DNA from: NS-11 sp036505795
GTDB lineage: Bacteria; Nitrospirota; Nitrospiria; Nitrospirales; NS-4
DNA: 64,000 nt
Reading direction: 5' to 3'
Assembly: GCA_036505795.1 (NCBI GenBank)
Contig: DASXSU010000031.1
Span: 87,418-151,417, forward strand
In this document: positions 27,633 through 34,784 of the stretch, piece by piece
Layout: every line of letters begins with the position of its first letter
Numbering within the stretch: position 1 is the first letter of the stretch
Made by a program: the position numbers and the translations under genes
The notes under the pieces: model-generated
Databases searched by the model: none
What the model was told of the DNA's origin: nothing
Seen by the model: only the letters and a program-made list of their open reading frames with translations

Positions 27633-28052
27633 TTACAATGTTCCCCAGTTTTTGAAGTACCGGAGCAGGTCGCGGACGGACAGCACACCCACAATGTGGC
27701 CGTCTTCCGTGACGGCCAGATGTCGGATCGCGCGCTCTGCCATTAAATCGCTGGCGTCATGCGCGGACCGATCGATTTCGATCGTGATGATAGGCGCCGT
27801 CATCACCTCAGATACCAGAACCCTGCTCGCATCGCGCTCAGCCGCCAAAACTTTGCGAACAAGATCGGTCTCGGTGAGGACCCCGATGTAGCGACCATCC
27901 TCCCCCGATACGAGGAGCGCTCCGATCTTGGCGTCACGCATGGTCCGAGCGGCCTCGATCACCGGAGCTGACACCGACACCCCGAGAATCCGCCGGCTCA
28001 TCATCACTGCAAGGGGTCTTTGAATTGCCGACCCGCCCATACCCGGCCTCAC
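27633..28052 (-). CDS. tandem CBS-domain protein
   Basis: The product consists of two CBS modules and little else: the first around RILGVSVSAPVIEAARTMRD to YIGVLTETDLVRKV, and the second around MTAPIITIEIDRSAHDA to IVGVLSVRDLLRYF. Stand-alone CBS pairs bind adenosine nucleotides and regulate partner enzymes, but the partner is not indicated. GTG 28052 gives 139 residues; ATG 28040 or the double ATG near 28004 are alternatives because no clear RBS decides. It is divergent from the UDP-glucose dehydrogenase gene. Confidence 0.85.
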   Translation of the reverse strand: MRPGMGGSAIQRPLAVMMSRRILGVSVSAPVIEAARTMRDAKIGALLVSGEDGRYIGVLTETDLVRKVLAAERDASRVLVSEVMTAPIITIEIDRSAHDASDLMAERAIRHLAVTEDGHIVGVLSVRDLLRYFKNWGTL

Positions 28053-28180
28053 AAGCGAAGGATTGTAGGGACGATTCGGTGGACAGTCAATATAGCGTTA
28101 GGCCGCACGTTCCTTAACTCACAATTCCCCGAGACCCCCCTATTCGTGGTGCACCGGTGCGTTTGGGCGAACACGTAGGG

Positions 28181-28209
28181 TTGAACCTTCCCGACACGCT
28201 TGCTATAGT
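28181..28209 (+). promoter_or_regulatory. sigma-70-type promoter of ugd
   Basis: TTGAAC (28181-28186), a 17-bp spacer and TATAGT (28204-28209) lie about 40 bases upstream of the ugd ATG (28250), a good consensus match with ideal spacing. The expected start is near 28216, and GGGAG in the leader serves as the RBS. Confidence 0.65.
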
Positions 28210-28249
28210 GACCGCTGCTGCCGCCACCATCAAACCGACAGGGAGCTTC

Positions 28250-29566
28250 ATGAATATCACCATCATCGGCACAGGGTACGTTGGCCTCGTCACCGGCGCA
28301 TGTTTCGCGGAATTTGGGCTCCAAGTCACCTGTATGGATAAGGATGAGCAGCGGGTCGCCGCACTGGAAAAAGGAAAGATACCGATCTACGAACCCGGAC
28401 TCTCGGAGCTGGTTCACAAGGGTCTGTCCGAAGGACGGCTCGCGTTTACGACGAATCTCGGTCGGGCCGTGGATTCCGCCCTCGTAATTTTCATCGCCGT
28501 CGGCACTCCCTCCCAGGATGACGGGTCGGCGGATCTCTCATTTGTTGAAGATGTGGGCCGCGGCATCGCGGCGCACTTAAACGGCTATAAAGTGATCGTC
28601 ACCAAATCGACCGTCCCGGTCGGCACAGGCGAGCGGCTTCGGAAGCTGATCGGATCCCTTGTCGGGAAAGAGGGGGCCTTCGATATCGTTTCCAACCCGG
28701 AATTCCTGAGGGAGGGTTCCGCGATCGAGGATTTCATGCGGCCGAACCGCGTAGTCATTGGCGCGCAGAGCCCGCACGCGATCGCCGTCATGCGCGATCT
28801 ATACCGGCCTCTCTATCTGATCGAAACCCCGTTCGTGCTGACAGATGTCGCGACCGCCGAAATGATCAAGTACGCTTCCAATTCATTTCTCGCCACGAAG
28901 GTGTCCTTCATCAACGAGGTCGCGACCTTGTGCGAACGGGTGGGCGCCGATGTCCAGGTCGTCGCGAAAGGTATGGGTCTTGACCATCGCATCGGGGCCA
29001 AGTTTCTTCATCCTGGACCGGGGTTTGGCGGATCATGTTTCCCCAAGGACGTGGCGGCCTTGGTTCAAACCGGCCAGCGGGCAGACTGCCCCATGGAGAT
29101 CGCCGAGGCCACGGTGCGCGCGAATAAAACGCAGCGAACCCGGATGGTCGAGAAGATCCGGCAGGCGGCGGGCGGTCAGGTCCGGGGCAAACGGATCGCC
29201 ATGTTGGGCCTCTCCTTCAAGCCGAACACCAATGACTTGCGTGATGCTCCAGCCCTGGAGATTGTGCGCTGCTTGCAAGAGGAAGGCGCCGTGATACGGG
29301 CCTATGATCCTGCCGCCATGGAAGAGGCCAGCAAACTATTACCGGGTATCGAACTCTGTGAGAATTCCTATGAAGCCGCGGCTGGAGCCGATATGTTGGT
29401 TCTCATGACCGAGTGGAACCAGTTTCGGAACCTGGATCTGGACCGGATCAAGTCCGCGCTGAAGACGCCGATCTTTGTAGATCTTCGCAACGTCTACGAG
29501 CCTGCGCGCATGGCATCGCTCGGTTTTCAGTACACGTCAGTAGGCCGGTCGACACCCTCGAATTAA
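28250..29566 (+). CDS. ugd: UDP-glucose 6-dehydrogenase
   Basis: The 438-residue enzyme oxidises UDP-glucose to UDP-glucuronate using two NAD+. The N-terminal Rossmann motif is ITIIGTGYVGLVTGACFAEFG (shown only to mark residues 3-22), the central domain has SNPEFLREGSAI, and the catalytic Cys is in GFGGSCFPKDVAAL. The C-terminal UDP-binding domain contains GLSFKPNTNDLRDAPAL. I start at ATG 28250, which puts the Rossmann motif right at the N terminus; an upstream frame from 28157 adds an implausible leader. The product provides glucuronate, galacturonate or pentose precursors for surface polysaccharides. Confidence 0.95.
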   Translation: MNITIIGTGYVGLVTGACFAEFGLQVTCMDKDEQRVAALEKGKIPIYEPGLSELVHKGLSEGRLAFTTNLGRAVDSALVIFIAVGTPSQDDGSADLSFVEDVGRGIAAHLNGYKVIVTKSTVPVGTGERLRKLIGSLVGKEGAFDIVSNPEFLREGSAIEDFMRPNRVVIGAQSPHAIAVMRDLYRPLYLIETPFVLTDVATAEMIKYASNSFLATKVSFINEVATLCERVGADVQVVAKGMGLDHRIGAKFLHPGPGFGGSCFPKDVAALVQTGQRADCPMEIAEATVRANKTQRTRMVEKIRQAAGGQVRGKRIAMLGLSFKPNTNDLRDAPALEIVRCLQEEGAVIRAYDPAAMEEASKLLPGIELCENSYEAAAGADMLVLMTEWNQFRNLDLDRIKSALKTPIFVDLRNVYEPARMASLGFQYTSVGRSTPSN

Positions 29567-29571
29567 GCCGA

Positions 29572-30288
29572 CTATAGTACCTCGGTTTTCGGCTTGGGTT
29601 TGTAGCCCATGCGGTCCAGGAGCTTGCGGATTTTCGCCTGGAGAGTGTCGTCGGCGCCCACCATCACATCAGTCAACGGCTCCACGGCCGGCTTGCCGAT
29701 TTTCCGGATGATTTCGCCCGCGGACTGGCGAAGGTCGTCATCCTCGTGCGTCAGTAAGCTCGCGACGGCGGTCACACTGGGGGCGCCGATTTTGATGAGC
29801 GCATCATAGGCCCGCTGACGGATGTCGTTGACCTCGTCAGTCAGCGCGTCAATGAGCGGTCCCACAGCCCGCGCGTCACCCAACGCTCCGAGCACTTCCA
29901 CTGCGTATTTGCGGGTGAGCCAATGCGGCTCTTTTAGGGCCGAGAGCATTTCATCGGCCCGGCTTTTATTGGCGTCCCGCGACCGAATCGTAAAGCCCTT
30001 AACGATCCGCCGCTTCGTCGGCGCGCCATGCAGCGTCCCTCCGGGTTCCTCCTCAACCACGCGCACCGTGACGCCGTCCCCGATCTTCAGCGTCTTCAGC
30101 TCTTCGAGCAGCTCTTCTCCCACCTCCAAGACCACCGTCTTACCTTCGTACGCCAGCAGCTCAATCTCCATGGTCCGGTGTTCGATATCAACTTTCACCA
30201 CGTTTTCCGAAATGAGATTAAAGCCGTCTTTCTTAATTCCGGGGCCGCCCTTGCTGATCTGAATCAATTTCGGCGATTCTTCTGCCAT
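29572..30288 (-). CDS. HEAT-repeat protein with novel N-terminal domain (array gene 5)
   Basis: The 238-residue protein, from ATG 30288 with GGAGA upstream, has two parts. Residues 1-100 are a beta-rich domain I do not recognise (MEIELLAYEGKTVVLEVGEE, then a possible second strand set around GDGVTVRVVEEE). Residues 110-235 hold about four HEAT-like repeats (RADEMLSALKEPHWLTRKYAVEVLGAL and following, with DARAVGPLIDAL). It is the last gene of a five-gene operon whose other four products are nearly all HEAT repeats, so the N-terminal domain may be the effector that the scaffolds serve. Function unknown. Confidence 0.75.
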   Translation of the reverse strand: MAEESPKLIQISKGGPGIKKDGFNLISENVVKVDIEHRTMEIELLAYEGKTVVLEVGEELLEELKTLKIGDGVTVRVVEEEPGGTLHGAPTKRRIVKGFTIRSRDANKSRADEMLSALKEPHWLTRKYAVEVLGALGDARAVGPLIDALTDEVNDIRQRAYDALIKIGAPSVTAVASLLTHEDDDLRQSAGEIIRKIGKPAVEPLTDVMVGADDTLQAKIRKLLDRMGYKPKPKTEVL

Positions 30289-30316
30289 CGTCTCTCCTTT
30301 ACGCGCTACGAGCTGC

Positions 30317-31078
30317 CTACTCGCTGGGCGGAACCCATCCGAGGCTGGCCAGCGTCCCCTCGACGGTTTCTCGCACCATCTCGTTCTCGTCTTCCAACAG
30401 AGGCACCAGCGCCTCCACCACCTGCCGGTCTCCCAGTCTCGCCAAAGACTCGGCCGCATTGCGGCGCACAAGCCAATCCTCATCTTGAAGCGCCTGCGCG
30501 AGCCCTTGCAACGCGCGTCGGTCTCCGATAAGGCCCAAGGCCTCAGCCGCGTGCCGCTTGACGATCCAGTTCTCTCCCGCCAATCCGTTCAACAGCCCAT
30601 CCACCGCGCGCGGGTCCGGAATCTTTTTGAGCGCTCGAGCGGCCTCCTCACGGACGGTCTGGTCCATCAAGGCTTCCATCAGGCCTTCCACAGCCCGCGG
30701 ATCGCCGATCTTCTCGAGGGCTTCCACTGCCGCCAGACGTACCGCCCCGTCCCGATCTTTGAGCGCCCGGATCAAGAGGGGAAGCGCCCGTACGTCTTTG
30801 AGGTGCCCAAGCGCAATCGCCGCCTGTTCGCGGACCGCCCATTCATCATCGTGCAAGGCCTCCAAGAGCGGCTCCACGGCAGCAGGCCCGACTTGCACGA
30901 GAGCCTGGCGGGCTGCCTCGCGGATTACCCGATCATCATCGGTAAAGAGCCCGATCAGCTGCCCGATTACAGAGGAACCGATCTGGCCCAGACTAGCCAC
31001 GGCGTGGTCGCGCAGTGCCTCGTTTTCGTCGCGCAAGGCTGCCAGGAGTTGCTCGATCCGACGATCGCTCTCACTCAT
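30317..31078 (-). CDS. HEAT-repeat protein (array gene 4)
   Basis: This 253-residue protein consists of about eight HEAT-like (PBS-lyase type) repeats of ~31 residues, each with the signature D-x-x-x-V-R-x-x-A-x-x-A-L-x-x-[IL]-G-[DP] and DPRAVEGLMEAL-like second helices. Repeats of this kind form a curved helical solenoid for protein-protein contact; they are also found in phycobilin lyases, but no chromophore genes are present. It starts within the last bases of the preceding HEAT gene (eight-base overlap) and ends 28 bases before array gene 5. It is soluble, with no signal peptide. Confidence 0.85.
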   Translation of the reverse strand: MSESDRRIEQLLAALRDENEALRDHAVASLGQIGSSVIGQLIGLFTDDDRVIREAARQALVQVGPAAVEPLLEALHDDEWAVREQAAIALGHLKDVRALPLLIRALKDRDGAVRLAAVEALEKIGDPRAVEGLMEALMDQTVREEAARALKKIPDPRAVDGLLNGLAGENWIVKRHAAEALGLIGDRRALQGLAQALQDEDWLVRRNAAESLARLGDRQVVEALVPLLEDENEMVRETVEGTLASLGWVPPSE

Positions 31079-32207
31079 CCTTGGATATTCCTCCCGTTGG
31101 CTGCTTGGCTACCGGCGCTTCCTCGTCCCATGGATCTTCTTCCTTTTGTGTTTCCCCCGTCAGCTTCTCCAACTTATCCAGCATCAGTCCGCCAAGGTAA
31201 CTGACCAACCCGTCCCGGTCGGTCTTCATGGTTTGAATGAGTTTCACGTGCGGCAGCAGCACCGTGATGTCCTTGATCTTTGACATCGCCTCGGTGGCTG
31301 CCAGCCGGGTCGTACGATCTTCCACCGCCTCCACGAGAACTTCGATTGACCGCGCATCTCCAAACTCGCCCAACGCCTTAATGCAGCTTTCGCGGACTCC
31401 CCGGTCCCGGTCCGTCTTGGCCTTGTGCAACAACGGCTCAACCGCGCGGAGATCCCCGATAATCCCGAGCGCCTGGGCCGCCGCTTCGCGAACGACCCAG
31501 AGGTCGTCCGTCAACGCTTCGAGCAGTTCTGTGACGGCGGGGCGGCCGAGCTCGATTAACCCCATCGAGACGCCGATGCGGGCTTCTTCCAATTCGACCG
31601 GATCCTCAATATCACGCAGGCGATCGAAGATGTCCGCAATCCGCTCCCGCAGATCCGAAATGCGCTTGAGCGAACGGGAGGCGATGTCCAGAAGGTCGGG
31701 ATAGGCCATGGCTGCAATCCAGGCATCGACGCTGCGGGGATCGGCCAGCTGCTCCAGTGCTTCCGCCGCCATCCGTCGCGCCGTCGCATCAGCGCTTCTC
31801 ATCATCATCACAAGTGGCTCCATCGCCGACGGATCTTTCAGCCGTCCCAGCACGTCCGCCGCAATGTCCCGTGTGGCCGCGTCCTCCAGGAGCTGGACCA
31901 TTGCATGTAACGCCGGAGGATCGGCCACCTGCCCGATCGCTTCGGCCGCGGCCTCTCGGACATGGGGATCAACATCTTTTAAAAGGGGCACCAGCGAGAC
32001 GCCTGCGGTGCGGTCCTTGATGCGCCCGAGCATCTTCGCGGTTTCGACACGTAACACGGGATTCTCGGCCGAGAGTCCTTCGGCAATCAGGTGACTGACG
32101 GCCTCGGGCCCGCGTTTCAGAAGTTCGGCTGTGGCATTCATCCTCTTCCAGTCTTCCTCGTGAATGAGATCCTTCACGAGATCTTCTGTCTTATCCTTTT
32201 TTGCCAT
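31071..32207 (-). CDS. HEAT-repeat protein (array gene 3)
   Basis: The 378-residue protein opens with a lysine-rich segment (MAKKDKTEDLVKDLIHEEDW), followed by about ten HEAT-like repeats to residue ~340 and a charged tail (ETQKEEDPWDEEAP). One irregular stretch near residues 185-215 (ISDLRERIADIFDRLRDIED) breaks the repeat register and could be a docking helix. Like its neighbours it has no catalytic motif, signal or membrane segment, so a scaffold or adaptor role is likely. Five bases separate it from the preceding gene, and it overlaps the next by eight bases. Confidence 0.85.
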   Translation of the reverse strand: MAKKDKTEDLVKDLIHEEDWKRMNATAELLKRGPEAVSHLIAEGLSAENPVLRVETAKMLGRIKDRTAGVSLVPLLKDVDPHVREAAAEAIGQVADPPALHAMVQLLEDAATRDIAADVLGRLKDPSAMEPLVMMMRSADATARRMAAEALEQLADPRSVDAWIAAMAYPDLLDIASRSLKRISDLRERIADIFDRLRDIEDPVELEEARIGVSMGLIELGRPAVTELLEALTDDLWVVREAAAQALGIIGDLRAVEPLLHKAKTDRDRGVRESCIKALGEFGDARSIEVLVEAVEDRTTRLAATEAMSKIKDITVLLPHVKLIQTMKTDRDGLVSYLGGLMLDKLEKLTGETQKEEDPWDEEAPVAKQPTGGISKDE

Positions 32208-32212
32208 GACCC

Positions 32213-33529
32213 CTACGATGACGTCTTCGCGTCCCCGGCCGCGTTCTCGCGGGTCTCTTGGCCGGCGGCCTCCTCAGGAGGCGTCCACCCCAATTGCGTC
32301 AGGATATCCAGGACACAGGCCCGGAGCCCGGCCTGCGCGTCGAGCCGGTTCGTCGCGAATGACATGATGTTCTGGTTGTGATCTTCTACGAACGAGGCTT
32401 CCGGATCGTTGAAGAAATCCACGAGCTGGTCCATGACCTGCGGCCCCAGCTCCACCAAAGCACCGGCAGCCTTCTCCCGCAGCCGCGTATCTTTGAGCGC
32501 CTGCAGTAACGCGGGCAAGCTGCGGGTGTCATTGAAGTGCCCCAGAGCCTTGGCCGCCTCTTCACGCACAAACCACTCCTCGCTGACAATGCAGCCCGGT
32601 GTAGGCGTCCCTTTCTGGTAGATGCCGATCCCTTGGAGAATCTGGATCAACGGCTCAACCGCCCGGGTATCGCCGATCATGCCCAAGGCCATGATGGCCC
32701 GCACCTTCACCTGCCCGTCCTTCAACGCTTCGATGAGGGTGGGCACGGCGCTCGTATCGCCGATCATGCCGAGCGCGATCGCGGCGTCCTCGCGCACGGC
32801 GCGGTCTCTGTCCTTCAAACAGGCGATCAACCCGGAAACCGGCCGGGAATCGCGCAGCCAGGACCGACCGGTCGGATAGTCACTGGTGATGCCGCCGAGG
32901 GCCTGGACGGAATGAAGGCGAACCTGGAAATTCTCATCCTTGAGCCCGGCAATCAATGGGTCCACGGTCTCTTCACCGATCTGCGTCAGGGCGATCGTGG
33001 CGCTTACCCTTACCAGCTTCGAGCTGTCCTTAAAGAGCGCGATCAGGCCTTTAATAGCCTTGGCATCGCCGAGCCGACCCAATGCTTCCGCCGCCACCGT
33101 GCGCACGGCACCGTCACGGTCGCGAAGCGCGGCGATCAATCCGTCGACCGCGCGCCTGTCTCCGATTCGCCCGAGCGCCCTCGCGGCACATTCCCGCACC
33201 CGCCAGCGCTCATCACGAAGGCCGGCGATAAGCCGTTCAACCGCCAGCGGCCCGATGGCCACAAAATCTTCTACGGCGCCGTCCCGGCATTCTTTGATCA
33301 GGTCTCCGAGGAGCGGCACCAGAGCTTCGATGATCCGTGGCCCCGGGATTTTCGCGAGGGCGTGCGCCGCATACATCCGAACGGACCAATATTCGTCCGC
33401 CAGAGCTTCGATCAACGCATCGGTCGCCTTTGCATCCGGGTGCGCGACAAGGGCTTGCGCCGCCTCTTCGCGTGTCGCATCGTCCGGATCGGCCAACGCT
33501 TCCAATAGATCTGTCAGGGTCTGCGCCAT
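32213..33529 (-). CDS. HEAT-repeat protein (array gene 2)
   Basis: The 438-residue protein is the longest of the array, with about 12-13 HEAT-like repeats. Two inserts interrupt the solenoid: one around GGITSDYPTGRSWLRDSRPV and one around GIYQKGTPTPGCIVSEEW, which bears a Cys. The last ~35 residues are Glu/Thr/Ala-rich and probably disordered. Its start codon is one base downstream of the array gene 1 stop, showing tight coupling. No enzymatic motif is seen, and I cannot assign a partner. Confidence 0.85.
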   Translation of the reverse strand: MAQTLTDLLEALADPDDATREEAAQALVAHPDAKATDALIEALADEYWSVRMYAAHALAKIPGPRIIEALVPLLGDLIKECRDGAVEDFVAIGPLAVERLIAGLRDERWRVRECAARALGRIGDRRAVDGLIAALRDRDGAVRTVAAEALGRLGDAKAIKGLIALFKDSSKLVRVSATIALTQIGEETVDPLIAGLKDENFQVRLHSVQALGGITSDYPTGRSWLRDSRPVSGLIACLKDRDRAVREDAAIALGMIGDTSAVPTLIEALKDGQVKVRAIMALGMIGDTRAVEPLIQILQGIGIYQKGTPTPGCIVSEEWFVREEAAKALGHFNDTRSLPALLQALKDTRLREKAAGALVELGPQVMDQLVDFFNDPEASFVEDHNQNIMSFATNRLDAQAGLRACVLDILTQLGWTPPEEAAGQETRENAAGDAKTSS

Positions 33530-34639
33530 TTAGATACCTGCTTTCATGTTGGCTCGTGGCCGCCATCCGACACTCGTCAGGATGGCTCGCGCGTGGTACA
33601 GAATGTTCGAGTCGGTTTCACTTTTCATCTTGGCCAGCAGAGGGTCGGCCACGCGCAGTCCGAAACGACCCAGGGCGGCCGCGGCCGCGGAGCGAAGCCG
33701 GGTATCCTTGAGCGCGCCGATCATCGGCTCAATCGCGCGTTCATCCCCGATGTCCGCCAACGCCCCGATCGCCTGTTCCTGCACTTCCATCTCTTCCAGA
33801 TATATTTCACCGGATTCATCGCCGCAACTCGGAACCTTCCGAGAATTGGCCGGCCGTCCCGCGCCGGTGACGATCTCGATCAGCGCCGGCACGGCGCCCT
33901 TATCTTTGAGTTTTCCCAACGCCTCGACCGCAAAGGGCCGGACATCCAGGTCTTGAAGCGCCCCGGTCAGGGCTTCCAGCGCCCGTGGATGGCCGATTCC
34001 GCCCAGCGCTTTTGCCGCGTCCTGCCGGACCGCCGCGTCGCGATCGTTCTGCATCACCCGGCACAACGGTTCGATTGCTTCCTCGCCGCCCATCTTCCCC
34101 AACGCCTCGCAGGCGTGAAGCCGAAGCATCCATTGATCATGATTCAGCGCGGCCAATACCGATTCCAAGGCCGCCCGCCCCAAGCGCGCCAACGCCTCGG
34201 TCGTATCGACCCGGACCGCCTTCACGGGATCCATCAGCAACGGAATCAAGGGTCGCACCGCCCGCTCGTCCGCTATTGTTCCCAATGCCTTGGCAGCGTG
34301 CATACGCAAGATCCAATTCGTGCTGGTGAGGCACTTGACCAGCGGTTCGACGGTGGAAGCCTCGGCGAAGTCCTTGAGGATCGAGATGGCGGCCTCTTGC
34401 ACATTTGCATTGGGATCTTCCAACGCCAGCGTCAAGGCCGCCAGGCCGGCTCGGCCGATTTTTCGCAGCGCCGTTGTCGCAGCCTCCCGCACCGCTCGGT
34501 CCTCATCATGAAGGACCTCGATCAGCGGCTGGACCGCGCGGGGGTCGGCGAACTGGCCCAATAGGGTGGCCGCATCCTCGCGCAATGCCCAGTCCTCGTC
34601 CTTGAGGGCCGCGATTTCTTCAAGCACGCGATCGCTCAT
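33530..34639 (-). CDS. HEAT-repeat protein (array gene 1)
   Basis: From ATG 34639 this 369-residue protein is about 11 HEAT-like repeats (first LEEIAALKDEDWALREDAAT, last near LGRFGLRVADPLLAKM). A loop near residue 265 (GAGRPANSRKVPSCGDESGE) interrupts the repeats and carries a Cys. It is the first gene of the five-gene array; a promoter-like TTGACC-18-TAACCT lies 53-82 bases upstream. A longer start at 34672 adds a few residues only. As with its neighbours, a scaffold role is the only safe inference. Confidence 0.85.
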   Translation of the reverse strand: MSDRVLEEIAALKDEDWALREDAATLLGQFADPRAVQPLIEVLHDEDRAVREAATTALRKIGRAGLAALTLALEDPNANVQEAAISILKDFAEASTVEPLVKCLTSTNWILRMHAAKALGTIADERAVRPLIPLLMDPVKAVRVDTTEALARLGRAALESVLAALNHDQWMLRLHACEALGKMGGEEAIEPLCRVMQNDRDAAVRQDAAKALGGIGHPRALEALTGALQDLDVRPFAVEALGKLKDKGAVPALIEIVTGAGRPANSRKVPSCGDESGEIYLEEMEVQEQAIGALADIGDERAIEPMIGALKDTRLRSAAAAALGRFGLRVADPLLAKMKSETDSNILYHARAILTSVGWRPRANMKAGI

Positions 34640-34691
34640 GTGAGGCACCTCAAGAACGCAAAGGGGTGGCAAGCGGAGAATATGACCGCTC

Positions 34692-34721
34692 AGGTTAGCA
34701 CACCGTTTTGCGCATGGTCAA
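34692..34721 (-). promoter_or_regulatory. sigma-70-like promoter of the HEAT-repeat operon
   Basis: On the minus strand, TTGACC (34716-34721), an 18-bp spacer and TAACCT (34692-34697) precede the first HEAT gene by about 50 bases. The -35 is good and the -10 moderate. It lies in the 145-bp gap after polA; nothing else is recognised there. Confidence 0.5.
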
Positions 34722-34784
34722 CGGGACTACAAAGCAGTGTTGTACAGCATCCGAAGCGGGGAATCCTGAGAAGAAGTCTGAGCT

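Noticed and set aside
32537..33508. Long open frame on the plus strand across the HEAT genes, and similar long antisense frames opposite nusA and the GH57 genes
   Set aside because: They mirror GC-rich codon bias of the real genes; translations have no domain and no conserved start.
29572..34639. CRISPR-like periodicity in the HEAT region
   Set aside because: Period is about 93 bases of protein-coding repeats with diverged DNA, not identical short repeats with spacers.
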